Shown here: in pieces, positions 36,050-49,594 of the stretch
Layout: each line of letters begins with the position of its first letter
How positions within the stretch are numbered: the stretch's first letter is position 1
Assembly (NCBI GenBank): GCA_013365325.1
Contig: JABVXV010000395.1
Location: 1-51,741, forward strand
Length of the DNA: 51,741 nt
Direction of reading: 5' to 3'
Source of the DNA: Dipetalonema caudispina
Lineage: Eukaryota; Nematoda; Chromadorea; Rhabditida; Onchocercidae
Position numbers and translations under genes: made by a program
The notes under the pieces: model-generated
What the model was told of the DNA's origin: nothing
Seen by the model: only the letters and a program-made list of their open reading frames with translations
Database searches by the model: none

Positions 36050-39000
36050 GTAAGCCATCTAATCTTCTACGTGATTTTTGTTTAAGTCATCGAAATTTGA
36101 ATGGATTATTTGATCCAATATTTTCATTTCTGCATAAATTATCATCACCATTTTAGGAAATAAACTACGTTGAGCAATAAGTACGTCAAATCCACTCATG
36201 AAAATCAGCAAGTATGAGAATTCTTGGATTAAGTTATCAGCTAGGATCTCGATAAGATCAAACTTGGTCGAACCCAAAACATTCTATGCAATTCCGAGCA
36301 TCCCCCATTCTTCGCCGTTTTTTCTTCTCTTCTTTTTTTTTTAAAAAATAAATTTGATATTAATATAAATTTATCGTCTGATATTTTCTTATCTTATTTA
36401 CTTAATCATTTTTCAATAATGATAATAATATAAAAATTATGAGTAATATTACTTATCATATAATATTACATCAGTTTTTTTTTCCTGGTCATATACCTCT
36501 AAGCTAATTCCATTTTTTCTTTTTTGTTTTATTCGAAGGAATGATTTTCTTGTTTGCGGCATAGAAAACTATTAAATCCATAAAAACGAATGTATTTCTG
36601 GGAGTGATTTTTAGTTTCTTTCCTGGTCATATATTTATTTATATTCGTATAAATTTTTAAAAATGGATCATTCAAGGTGGTTTTCTTTTTTCTAAATTAC
36701 ATGTGTTGAAAACAACAAAAATGTTCTGTTGGAAATAAGACGCACAAAAATGATTGGAAAAAAGTGGATTTAAAAATAGAAACTTCAAAATTTGTTATCA
36801 TAAAAATTACAGAAACTTTTGCACATTAAGGAAGCTAAACTTTTTATTTCTTCCTTTATTCTCTTTTTTTTTATCTTATAATATAATATATATCAATTCT
36901 GATTTCATCAATGAGTAATCTTTTGGAAGTTTAAATTTTGCAATCATTAGCATAAGATATTTCGCAACCTTTTTTAGATTATTTTAGCGAACTATTAAAC
37001 TATTTCATATAGAGAACTTTTTATTTTTCATTCTATCAAATATAAATGAAATGAAATTTCTCATTTTAGAAGTTTAAAAATTGATTCAAAACTTGCGTTT
37101 TTTCCAGTTTTCACATTTCCAAAGGGGAAAAAAAAATCATGAAACATATTTCGATAGATGGTTGTTGCACCGCCATGAACTGGTTTTTTTAACCCTAAAA
37201 CTCAAGTAGTGAAAAATGATTGGTTTCAACTGTCACGCGCCTTTTCTCTGATGCTTCACCCAAATTAAATCATCAATCAGCATATTACTAATTATTAAAA
37301 GGAATATATTTGTTCTTAAAAAAGTATTTTTAAATTATTTTTTTCTCATACCTACCAATTTTGTTGTCGGATACAGTCAAACATTCTTGATATTCCTCTA
37401 ATTGGACTAATTGAATTACTGCACTGAAAAACAGCACTATACTTACCGAGATCGATGATTTAAATAAAATTGCAATTTTATAATTTTGTATTTTCGTGTG
37501 GGATTAATGTGGTGAATTGCAGAATACTGTTGTAATTGTTCATGCAGTACTTTATAATATTATGTTATAGTATTGTAATAATTAGCTATAAATACGGTAT
37601 TTAAATTCATTAAGTAACTTCTACGGACATACCGTCACTAAATTTGTGATCGTTTTCTTAACTATCTATTGAACGATTAACAACTTAGTAAGAGTAATAT
37701 ATTACAATATCATTAATTTTGAAAATTAAACAAACATATATTTTAGCAAATCATTTGAAAACATTAAATATAACAATAAATTCTTTCTAAATAAAACTCT
37801 TCAAAAATCCTTACGTTTCTGTTTACAAAAAAAAAAAAAAAAAAAAAAAACTCGAAAAATATTGAAAATTCTCTCACAAACCTTTTTTAAATTCAAACTA
37901 CAATAATTATAAATGGTACAACGATACAATGTGATGCTATTATCAGCAAATTCCGAAAATCAATGTTCACCATATGATAGTTTTATGATATGTTTATATA
38001 TAATCATATTTGCTTGTAAATAAGTTATTTCAATCTGTAGAATAATACTGTAGAATAATACGAACATACTGTCAATGAATTTATTATCGTTTCCTTAACT
38101 ATCCGTTGAACAATTTAGTTAAAAGTAGTAATAATATTCTGCAGTGTCTAACTTAAAAATTAGGGAAGGATTTGTTTTAACACTTTTTTTTTTTTTTTTT
38201 TTTAGTAGTTCAAATATGTATTTCAAAATTATTTCAAGAGTTAAAGTAAAGCACAAAAATACTGTATTTGGGTTGTTTGGAAATTGTAATATATTATTTC
38301 CAAAGGCCATATTGAATAAATTGATTATTAATTACTAAAGACTGTTATTGCAACCATTTTTTCTCTTCCAAACAAAATTATTTGACGAAATTTGCTGAAA
38401 ATGCTTTTGTTTACTATTGTTTATTGATAGTTTGAGATTACAAAATAGATCAATAAAAAATATCCGGAACTTTATTTTTGACATTCGATGATGGATTGAA
38501 AAAATGTGAACAAAGTTACCCAAGTGGTTTGTGAGTAGGAAATTGAACCCTACTAACGTACATAATTTATTTTTTATTGCACATTTACGACCTATCGAAC
38601 TGTTCACTATTTCTGCTATCATTTCTCTCTTTTTCTTCTTTTTACAGTTTTTCTCAAAAGATTTTATGACAATTCTATGTTAGTTGAAAGGTTAACATTA
38701 TTAAAGCAATCGAATTTATCAATAACTCATAGATTATTTTAATTAATTGATTATTCTGCATGTTTTTATTTCCTTTAACATTTTACAGTACGCATTGTCA
38801 TATGGGTATACCAATAGCATCACTTTACATTACCTCCATATTATGATGATTCACATTTGCCTACCTATACTTTCATGTCTTTAAAATTATTGTAAAAGCA
38901 ATACTTAATCATATTTAACAATATTTATGAGGATTGCACTAAACAATGATAAAGGATCAGTTTAATCGATAATTATCTTTAGTAATCTCTGTAACTTTAC

Positions 39001-42000
39001 TAGTTAGGTTATCATCAGGTCATCTTTATTTAGTGACCAAAAAATACCATCATATTATATTCTCCATATCATCATCATCACTGTTAATAGACTATGAATG
39101 TGCAGTAGTAGTAGTAATATATTTGACATCTTCCCATCCTTATATTGCATATATAATTCACATTTTATTGCTCGATTTACGACTCGTTTACGATAATCGC
39201 CGAATGTACTCTTCCCTCTTCATTTCTTCCCCTTTCCCCTTTCCCTCTCTCCCTCCCTTCCTCCCTTTTTACCCATCTTTATCCTTTCCCTCTGTCCATA
39301 TCACCTTTACCCATTTCCTCGTCCCTCTCAATTTTTTCTTCATACAAATACACACACACACACACATGCACACCAATCGTACACTTGACCAGTCACCGGA
39401 CATGAACGATGATACAAGAAAATACAACAAGAACGTGGGACTGGATAAGGATGATGGAAAAAAGGGGGAAGAATTGAAAGGATAGGAAGTTGAGAAGGTC
39501 ACATTGTTTATTAATCGTTATTTTTGATAATGGAAAAAAAAAAGAAAAAAAAAAAAAAAGAATACGTTACTGTCACTATTATTGTTATTGTCATCTAGCT
39601 GTCATCATGTCATTGTTGTTACCACAATCATTATTATCATCGTAATTTATCGTTATCGTCGTCGACGCCATCATTATTCTCATCATTTGTCGTCACGGTT
39701 TGTGGGTACCCTCCCACCAGTTTAGTTTATTCAATAGGGCTCATTTCCAGTCAATTCAACAACCCGCACACGTTCTACAACAACTTCTTCTTCGTATTTA
39801 TCACTGAAATTATTTCAAATTATTTTCATAAACTTTCATCCATGTTATACGTATTATCGTTATTCCCTAAGATACTGATCAGTATTATCAATAAGCTTTA
39901 TTTTATGGTATGATTATTTTGTTTTGTTTTGTTTGTTTCTTTGTTTTTTTTTTTTTTTTTTTTTTTTTTTGAATTTTTTAAAATGCTAGAAATGAAATTG
40001 ATTGTGATCAGAATATAGAATTCTGGTTCGGGTCAATTGTTGTCATTTCGACGAAATTTTTTTTTTTTGTTTTGAATTCTTTATTTTTTGTGGAAAAAGC
40101 ATTCATATTACTTGAAAGGATTTCATAGACAGGCACTAAAGAAAACAATGCATAAATACCCGACCTTTTGCTATTCAGAGGAGAAAGCAGCAGTTTGGTC
40201 ATTAATCTTTCCCTTGAGAAAAAGCTTTTTCTTCTAATCGGGGTGTTCGGTTAAAATCGTCACGACAATGCTGGCATATCACTTTTTGCTCTTTTAAGTG
40301 TTCTTTTGGAATAATTTTGATCTAATCATCTGAAAATGAAGTTGAAAATATTATTGTAATTTAAACTTCATTAAAGATTTCATTTATTTCAAATGGATAA
40401 TTTACAGATTTCCAAACTATAATGCTTTACAACCGGCATCAACGTCGCATTTGCCGGTGATAAGTGGTGAACGAGCGGTACAAATAAACCAGCCGGTGTT
40501 TCCATGGATGAAAATGAGTGGTTAGTCTAATTTATAAAGTTGCAATATGTTGAGAAAGTAAATACGGTAGAAAATAATTCATTCTGAGATTGTATTAATC
40601 TATTTGTTCAGTTCAAATTAAACTGAACTAATTCATACTAAAACGATTTTTGTAGAAGTGAATTTGCTTTACTTTAAGTGGAATAAATTTTCTGTTTGAA
40701 TATTTTATATTTTAAAAGTTAATTCGAGAGTAATTTTGTCGTTTCACGCAATACTAATCCTTTCATTCTAAGATTTCATGAAGAAAAAAAATTTGCTTCA
40801 TAAAAAAAAACGTTACAGTCTTCATCTGATAGCAATGTAAAACATAACACAAAAAGATGATACGGTAGCAAGTGAAATGATTGGTATTTGGTAGAGAAAT
40901 CATTTTATTTCGTCCGATACTGTTTTTTCTAGTCACTTCTGTTATTCTCATTATCATTATCATAACTTTTTAGGCTTAATAGGATATGTAAGCATTATAA
41001 TATCCAATTAAGTTTAATATTGTGAAAATAAATTGAAAGTTTTAAATTAAGCTATTATATGGTCATTAATATTTGAAATGGAATTTGCAGAAGTAATGAT
41101 TGTAGGGTATTTCACAGTTAAATTTTTATATCAATAAATTATTAAAAATAAAATGAATGGAGTTAAAAAGGGGATATAATATAAGAATAAATTGAGTATG
41201 AATTAGTTATACAAAGATTTGATTATATAAATCAAAAAATATATTATCTTACAAATAAAGAAAATGCATTATAAGTAGTAGTTTTGCTTAAAATAATTTG
41301 TAATAATTTTCAAAAATTTACATATAATTCGTCGATTATCTCGGGAAAAAAAAAAAAAAAAAAACGAATAGTTCGATTTTTGCTGTAATCGGAAATGAGT
41401 TTTTTGGAATGATTGAATGAATATAACAGAAAGGAATGGCAATTTGAAATGAATAATGAATGAATGTTAAAGCTATAATTTGGTTGATTGATAAGAACAA
41501 TTTTTTCATATTGACTTTTAATGCATATTAAGCTACTACATACTTCTTTGCCATTCCCTAGCAACAAATATTATAAGTATGTACAAATTATTATATTATT
41601 ATTATCATTATTATTATTATCACTAATATTAATATTATTGTTATTCCTGTTATTATCAATATTGCTATTATTTTTACTATTATTATTTCAACAACATGTT
41701 GAACTTTTAATTTAATCAGAATCACCTGTAAACGATAGGAATATGAAGTTAAATATGTGAGGATTTTCTCATAGTTGTTTTGGGAGGAATTAAAATATTT
41801 CAATTCTATTTGAATTGAACTGAAGAATTGAAGAAGATAGAGCAGGAGATGATAGAAGGAAAAAAGAGAAAGTGCAAATGGTAAGAAAAAAATGGAAGGA
41901 TTACTGTTTTTTTTTTTTTTTTTTTTTTTTTTTACATCGTGATATTTGGGATTCATCGTTGTAGTGAAATAAAATTTTGATATGACCTAGATAAATTAAT

Positions 42001-45000
42001 TTATTTTGTAATTGAATGCCATGTTTCTTGAATTCTACTATGTAACATTATAATTTAATCATATATTTAATGAAGAATGGATGTATAGAAAAGGTTGAAG
42101 ATGAGTAATTTTAAGTTTTCAGAATTTTTTTAAGTCTCTTTTTTTTTTTTTTTTCTTACGAGAACTAAAATTCTGTTAGGTTCCAAAAATAAATAGCTGA
42201 TATTCGTGGGTGTATGTTGTGCTTTGGTGATATGCAACGAGGTTGTCCTGCTAATAAATTATCGGCAAACATCAAAGTGTGTGTATACCTCGGCAAATCC
42301 ATTGAGTGTGAATTGACGGGATATGTAAGGAGGACGAGCGCAACTGTTCAACAGACGACATCGAAATCCTTTCCCATATTCGAAAGGGTTCAAGGTTCAT
42401 CTTATAATATTCGGTACTCTGAAGTTCAATATTAGTCATAACAATGGAACACCTTTTAAAATGATGATATATTGCTACTTTCAAATATTATGATATAACG
42501 ATTAACAATGAAGAACAGAAGGATGATGTTGTTGATTTAGAAAGTGATCTGGAGATGGACAGCTTGTCACACTTACACATATAATACTGGACAGAAGATG
42601 TACAACAAGTTTAACACTATGAATAAATCCGGTTAACATATCACATCATTCCTAATCCAATAGCAGATGTCATAAATTCTACTGTAATTTTTAAATTACA
42701 ATTTTTGAATCAATTGAGTCTTATCTGTTGACCATTAAATACAATATTTCTGTTGGTTTCGAATGGTTTATTTTAATAATTTTACTTGTCTTTAAATATC
42801 GTTAATTAGTTAAAGTTCACATGCAGTAGTATTAGCATTATATTCATCCCATATTGTAGTATAGGAATGATTGAATTGTTGAGATGGGACTGTTCAATAT
42901 TGTCATAAAATATTTTGAAATTCACTGTAAAAAAAAAAAAAAAAAAAAAAAAAAATTGGGTGTTTCCACGAAGCTCATGAAATTTCACTGTTAAGAGAGA
43001 CAGAGAAATCTTTGAGAGAAATGAATCTTTCATATGAACCCAATTTCTTCTACATGCACAAAACGGAATTACGACAATGCCATTGGAAAAATGCTCAAAG
43101 CGTTGTTTTTCCTCCTGTTTTCCTCTCTTCTCTTTTCCCCTCTCTCTCTTTCTCTGTGTCCTGTCAATGCTTAGTTCTTGCAGTTTACTAATCGATTCGG
43201 CACGAAATTTTGAAATTTATATATATTTTTTTTTCGATTTTGAAAATTTCCAATGCTATTGACATTGAAGAAATTTTCGATATTGTTTAAAAAAATTCAG
43301 TAAAATGAGGTGATGGTTGAAATTACTTCAAACAAAAATTACTTTTCTCAAACATACTTTATTATTTTCTCTAAACATACTTTACTATTTTCGGACATTT
43401 AATTACAGTTTATTTCAATAACATCGAATGATCCATATGGTAGTGTACTTGGCACAGAAGAAACGGATCATCTTAAGTGCTACGCAATCTTAACTCTTAA
43501 AATTAGATTTTACGGCTGCAATATGCTTTCACATGTACATTTATAGAAGATTACAGTGAAAATTTTGCAGCATATTGATTAATACCTAAGATTTCATTTA
43601 TTTTGTACCTGTGTATCTTTCACTTTTCCCAGGAATTTCAATCTAAAGTTTATTAAAATATAATGATTATTTATCACTAACAATCATCACATAATCGTTG
43701 TCGTTATTATTAATTGATCATTAAGGAGTAGCTGAATAAATTGCCTAAAAAATTAACACTAGACATGCTTTTTTCAATGAGCATACATTATTTAGCAAGT
43801 TAAGATTTTTTGGGAAATTTTTAAAAACGAATAAGCGAAATTTTCAATGTTTACAATGTAGGGAATTCTTTGAAATGGGATGAATACCGATGCTAAAAAG
43901 CGAAAAAAAAAAAGACTGTTGTTTGTGATTTATTTGAAAGAAAGTTCAAAAAATAGCGCCGATCCCAGAAGACAATTGTTCATCAGTAAGCTGGATTAAC
44001 TGCTTCCTAGATGAATGCCCTTGCCCTCGGGAAACATTCTTATCGGCTATCTTCTTTTGCTACTATCAATAGTTAACATCTTATCAGCAAATAAATTTCA
44101 AGATTTAAATGATTTTGTCGAATAAAAACGCATGAATGATATCAGCACTAATAATTATTGCAATTAATAATTCAATTATATGAACAAATTATTATTAGTA
44201 ACAGAGTAATTTGCTTCAATCATTATGTAGTTTTTCAGAAAACGATTATCAGCTGTTCATATGAGCAGTAAAAGATGATATTACTTGTATTAATAATTAG
44301 CATAACATTTTTTAATGTTATTATTTTACCTCAAAAATATCACTTTCACTATATAAATGAAATTAGTTGGAAAAATTCTTAAATTTTTGTTAATTTGGAT
44401 CATTTCCAAATATTAAGGACTATTTTCAAATCAAATAATGATTATGAACAGTTTATTTATTTCATGTTTTAATTAACTTCGAAGCATTTCCTTGCCATAT
44501 AAATATGTAATTTAGTCAAAATTCAATTCAAAATTCTTCCATACATGTTTTTATATTATAGAATGTACTGGTAAGTATGATTAAAATTAGCTAATCATAT
44601 AAATATTCCCATGTATTTGTTGTAATTTATCATTAGGTAAAGTCATTAATTTCAAAGTTTTGCATCAGCAGAGCAAAAGGGTAGCAAAGGCGACTATAAA
44701 TTTTATGAAATTTCTTTTCTTACATTCAGCACAAACCCGTGAGAATTACTGCTCAGACGAGTTTCATTCCTAATTTGTGACACTTGTTATCATTTTAATT
44801 TACTACTTACAACTGTTTTATTCGTTCATTAATTTCGAATAGATTACTAGACTGTACAATATTTCGTGTATTATGATTATACCTATAATTGGGAATGCAA
44901 CCAGGTTATGTTAAATGTATAAGAATTAATACAAATGCAATCCAGTTATTCTAGATGTATTAATAAGCAATCTGGATACAATCATATTATCTTAGATATA

Positions 45001-46524
45001 TTAATCACTAATCTACTAGATAATATAACTAGTTTGATAATCTTTAAGTACTACTATAACAGATGATTGTAAAAAATACTTGATATAGAATTAGCAAAAT
45101 ATGAATTATTTTAGCTTATTCATATTACTTATTTCCATTTATTCTCTTGTCTCATTCTTTTCTTTAAATCGATTGCAAAAAAAAAAAAAAAAAAAAAAAA
45201 ACAGTTGAAGCCAATTATTTTTTTGCCTATTTTTGATGAAAGATAATATAAGAAGGTGATAGGCTTGAAAGATTGCTATACTTATCTTATACAATCATTT
45301 TCATTATTGTTTTACTCATCAGTTACGCCAAATGAATGATGAAATAACAGAGATGATGACGGGAAAAGAATTGTGTATCCATTCAATTTTGTGGTATACT
45401 GTAGCAAAAGAGGCAGGTGTGATGGTGGTATATGTATTGCTATTGCAATGATATGCCGTCCGTCGTACTAACGCGTCATCATCCTTATGGAACTCATTTC
45501 GTATGTATGTATGTGTATGTGTATGTGTATGTGTATGTGTGTATGTGTGTGTATATGTGTGTGTATGTGTGTGTAAGGATTGGGTAGAGTTGAATAGTTT
45601 AGTATGTGATATTGGGTGAATGTGTAATATTGATCGATAATTAATTGCAAAATCTTGTGATATTTTATGAAATTTGTTGAAAAAAAAAAAAAAAAAGAAA
45701 AAGAAATTAAGGACTAGTTGAGGAAATAAAAGGATTGAGAAGAAATGAAGTTAACGAAATTTATTTTTATCAATTTTTTCTATTATATGGGAAGCAATAA
45801 GATGAATTGTGAATATATTTTGAAATTATAAATGAAAATTTTAAATTTTGATAAAATTTTTGCATGATTAAAGTTTTTCATATAATTAAATTTACAAAAA
45901 AATATTGGAAGTAAGTGATACAATGATTATGAATCTTCACTGAAAGATTCTATAATTCGTGGATTAATTTCTGTTGGAGGAAAAGAAAATTAATATTCAG
46001 CCGCGTATTTTGTATCGATTTACGTCAGTAATAGAAGATTGAAGCATCACGTGAACTTCGCATTATGTGTCAGTCATTTTCTTTGAAGTGTGAAATTTTA
46101 CCAGATAGGTTTACGTCATCAAAATAAGCGTAGAAATTTGAACTCAAACAATTCTTTGCTAAAATACAAAGCACACGCATAAATAAATGAACTTATTAAT
46201 TACATCAACATTCTGATCATTTTACCATGAATAATTCTAAATATGTACCAATGACAAATATTCGAAAAGAGATGAAGATGCTGAAGTTGCTAAAAGGAAT
46301 ATATTCTTCTTGTTAAACTTTATCTTCAATGGTAGTCTTTGCACGATATCAGTGATTATATTTCATATCATTCCTATATCACTATCATTTTGTTAATAAT
46401 CATTATGCTATCAAGGAATCTGATGCTGACATAAGAAGTTGCAAAAGCTTAACAAATGAAAATTATCAATTTCTTGTTTTGACATTGTTGTTGTTGTTGT
46501 TATTGTAGTTGTTGTTGCTGCTGC

Positions 46525-46555
<31 letters not shown>

Positions 46556-49500
46556 AGTGTTGACTAATTTTGATGAAAGAAATCTTGATAACAATTCATG
46601 TTCCGAAATACATGTGTATTTATGTATGTATGTGTGTGTGTGTGTGTATTTGCATATATGTGTGCACATATTTAACACGTAAATCAAGCGTAACTTCTTT
46701 TCGGAGGTACTATTACTGTTGTTGTTATCCTTCCATCAACTTCATCCTTCGCTTTCGTGCTTAACAATACTTTGTTACTTGAGAACATCATATTTCATTT
46801 TAGGATTCTTTGAAGTTTTACCGCTCTTTCATTATTTTCTATCTATACCCCTCGAGCAATGCTCGTTTAGTCAACTAGCCAAGCAAACTATCTCCTAAAT
46901 ATGACAATATTTCTATGACACAAAATCAAACAAAGGGTATCCTTCTTTCCTTTTTTTTTTCTTTGAATTTGTTCACACTTCCTCCGTATGTATCATCTAA
47001 AAAATTTCAAAAATAAAAAAAAAGAAAAACTTACAGTATGAAAAATGTTCTTTTACCTATTACGGTAAATTATGGAAAATAGTTGAAAGATTGGGAAAAA
47101 GGATACAATGATCAAAGTTCACTATGTGTTTATTTTCTGTCGAATGGTTTATGAATGTAATTTAGGACTAAAAATTTAGGTATGTCATGAAGTTAAAGTT
47201 AAAAATTGAGGAAAAATTCATTTTTATGTCAATTATATTTCGGCCGAATTTTCCAAAAGTTTTGAAAATTTCAAAAATTTGTTCATTGTATGTGAAACAA
47301 AAAGGAAATTGAAGAACGGTTAAAAAGAAGACCCAAAAAAAGTTCGTTTTTGTTTTTTGCAAAAGCAGCGTCTCCCTTCTACTTCTCAGTGGTTTATCAT
47401 TCCCCCAATATAAATCAACAAATATTTTGAAAATTGCTTTGACAGTTTCACCGCTCCACTTCAAAGGCGGAAGCCGCTCATTCCTTCCTTCACCAACTGG
47501 GCTGGTGATAGTGGTTAGAAAGCACAAGTTTTCAAAAGTTCTTTATGAAAGGCACAAAAAAAAGGTTGTCTCCATATGTACAGTATACCTCTGTACATTG
47601 ATTACGGTCAGTTTATAAAAATTACTGTAGTCGCAACGGCATTTTTTTTTTTGATGTTATATCAGAAAATTTATGATTTGTGAAAGAATTATGGAAATTT
47701 AAAAAAAACTCAGAAATATAAATTTCTCGAAATAAAATATAAAAGTTAGTAAAATTGTTTTAATCATGAAAGAAATCTGCAATGAAGAAAATTTGTTAGT
47801 ACCAAATGGAAAAATGACGAACTGTTAACGCCAAAAAATGCAAGGTAAAACCATAGGTGATTTAAATATAATTCCTATTTTTTTTTTTGCGCTGACCTTG
47901 CTTGCGATGTTCTTTATGATTTATTAAGCATTTAGATTGGATATATTGGGTCATTTTATATGTGACGGTGATATGAAGTCTTATCATTTTTTAATTATGC
48001 TAATACATTGTATGAAATAATTTACAACAATGGATTTTAAAAATGGTCATTAATCTTTGCTCAGGTATTTCAGGTGGCAAAGGCGGTGAATCGAAAAGGA
48101 CGCGACAAACATATAGTAGAAATCAAACGTTAGAACTTGAAAAGGAATTTCATTATAATAAATATTTAACGCGAAAAAGGCGACAAGAAATCTCCGAAAG
48201 TTTACAATTATCCGAGCGGCAGGTTTGTTTCAGCTTTAAAATGTTGAAATTAAGCTTTGAAATATCGTTGAAATTACTTCAGTGATTAATCTATTTCTTA
48301 AATTGAATATTGTTGCTTATAGAAATTATTAGAAGAATTAAATTAAAAAAACAACAAGTATAATATGGAAGCACTTAACTTAACCTAATATGAGAGATGT
48401 AGTTAACTGAATTAATGATAAGAGGTGAACGATGACTTGCAGAATTGTATGAAGCAGTTTTTTTTTTTCTTTTTGCCCAAAACAGGACCATTAGTTGTTT
48501 CACATGTGATTTATGCTTCTTTTTACGGTTAAAAAAAAAAGCACTTATCATCAACCATTAGTATCATTTTGATCAGATGCAGGGGATGATTTCTAAGGAA
48601 GCAATATAATCTTATTAAAAAATGTATCATTTTGCAATACTTCGAAATATTCCTTAATAAATGATTGTACTAGTGGATGTGCAATTAGCTGTTGCTTGTC
48701 TGGAGATAATTTCGGCATTGCAAAAATTCCGACATAGATGGATATTTATGAATGAGTAAATTAGTGATGACATTTCTATTTTTTAAAAATTTTTAAAGTA
48801 TATTTTATTTCATATAAGATTTTAATTGCCTAACTTTCAAGATATCATTTTTGTTCTTTCTCTCTCTTTCTCTCTTTTAGCCTTTTTCTTCTAAAATTGT
48901 AATCTTCTTCTGAAATAATCAATTTAAATACAACCAGGTTATCTTAGATGCACTAACGAGTAATAAGGATATAACAAGTTTATATGATTCAGAATTATGT
49001 GTTGCAAGTGTTGAAAAAATGTTTGATATAGTCATATCGGTCTATGTTAAATTCTTTTTTTTTCTTTTTTAAATTTCAAGAACTAACAAAAAGCTTAGAG
49101 ATGCGATACTGTCAGATAAGGAAAGATTAGTTCAGATAATATATGCGGCTTAATTATTTTTTATTTATAAGTTTAACTTAAGTTCAATGACATGGTATTA
49201 TAAATGATTGCAGCATATATGCTATTATTCATTCACTTAATAGTATTAGGCTTTGATAGAATAGTCTTAAATCAGAATTAAAAAATATTAATATTTCCTC
49301 TATCATTTCCATTTACTAACATAACTTTTCAAAAATGATGTAATTTCAAAAGGAAATCTAAACTTTATCAATCTTCGATAAAATAGTGTCAAAAATTTTA
49401 TAAGTTTCAAAAATTCGAAACTTTCATGTTCTATATATTTTCAAAGCTAATTTTGAAAGGGATGAAAAAAAAAGTGATTCTTTATTGACATTATTTTATA

Positions 49501-49562
49501 TTAAACAATTTTTTTAAAAAAAAAAAAAAGTTTTAAAAGAAAATTTACAAAACAAATAGGCT

Positions 49563-49594
<32 letters not shown>

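Larger units (their letters stand above)
36050..40407 (+). other. mab-5: mab-5 intron 1 (4358 bp)
   Basis: GTAAGC...TTTACAG. Contains a duplicated segment (37623-37730 and 38060-38163), a pyrimidine-rich tract (about 39210-39300), a CA microsatellite (39350-39373) and poly(T). A minus-strand open frame (36059-36277) starts nine bases after the exon boundary. A plus-strand frame of 150 codons (39033-39485) runs through the pyrimidine tract and microsatellite and is not believed. Long introns in Hox genes often hold enhancers; none is demonstrated here. Confidence 0.8.
40521..48073 (+). other. mab-5: mab-5 intron 2 (7553 bp)
   Basis: GTTAGT...ATTTCAG. Includes an ATT-rich microsatellite (about 41590-41690), a GC-richer island (42205-42435), a CT-rich stretch (43105-43160), a tandem 40-bp repeat (44897-45025), TG-rich microsatellites (45501-45574, 46621-46647), TTG/GAT trinucleotide repeats (46484-46556) and a minus-strand open frame of 119 codons (47168-47527) with unusual composition. 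No additional mab-5 exon with compatible phase was found. Confidence 0.75.

Noticed and set aside
36255..36285. GGGTTCGACC on the minus strand, resembling a tRNA T-arm
   Set aside because: No acceptor stem, D-arm or anticodon arm could be placed around it.
39033..39485. Longest open frame in the window (150 codons)
   Set aside because: Starts with GTG, runs through a pyrimidine tract and a CA microsatellite, and lies inside mab-5 intron 1 with no acceptor at its start.
41591..41956. 121-codon minus-strand frame
   Set aside because: Made of an ATT microsatellite and poly(T); Ile- and Lys-rich artefact.
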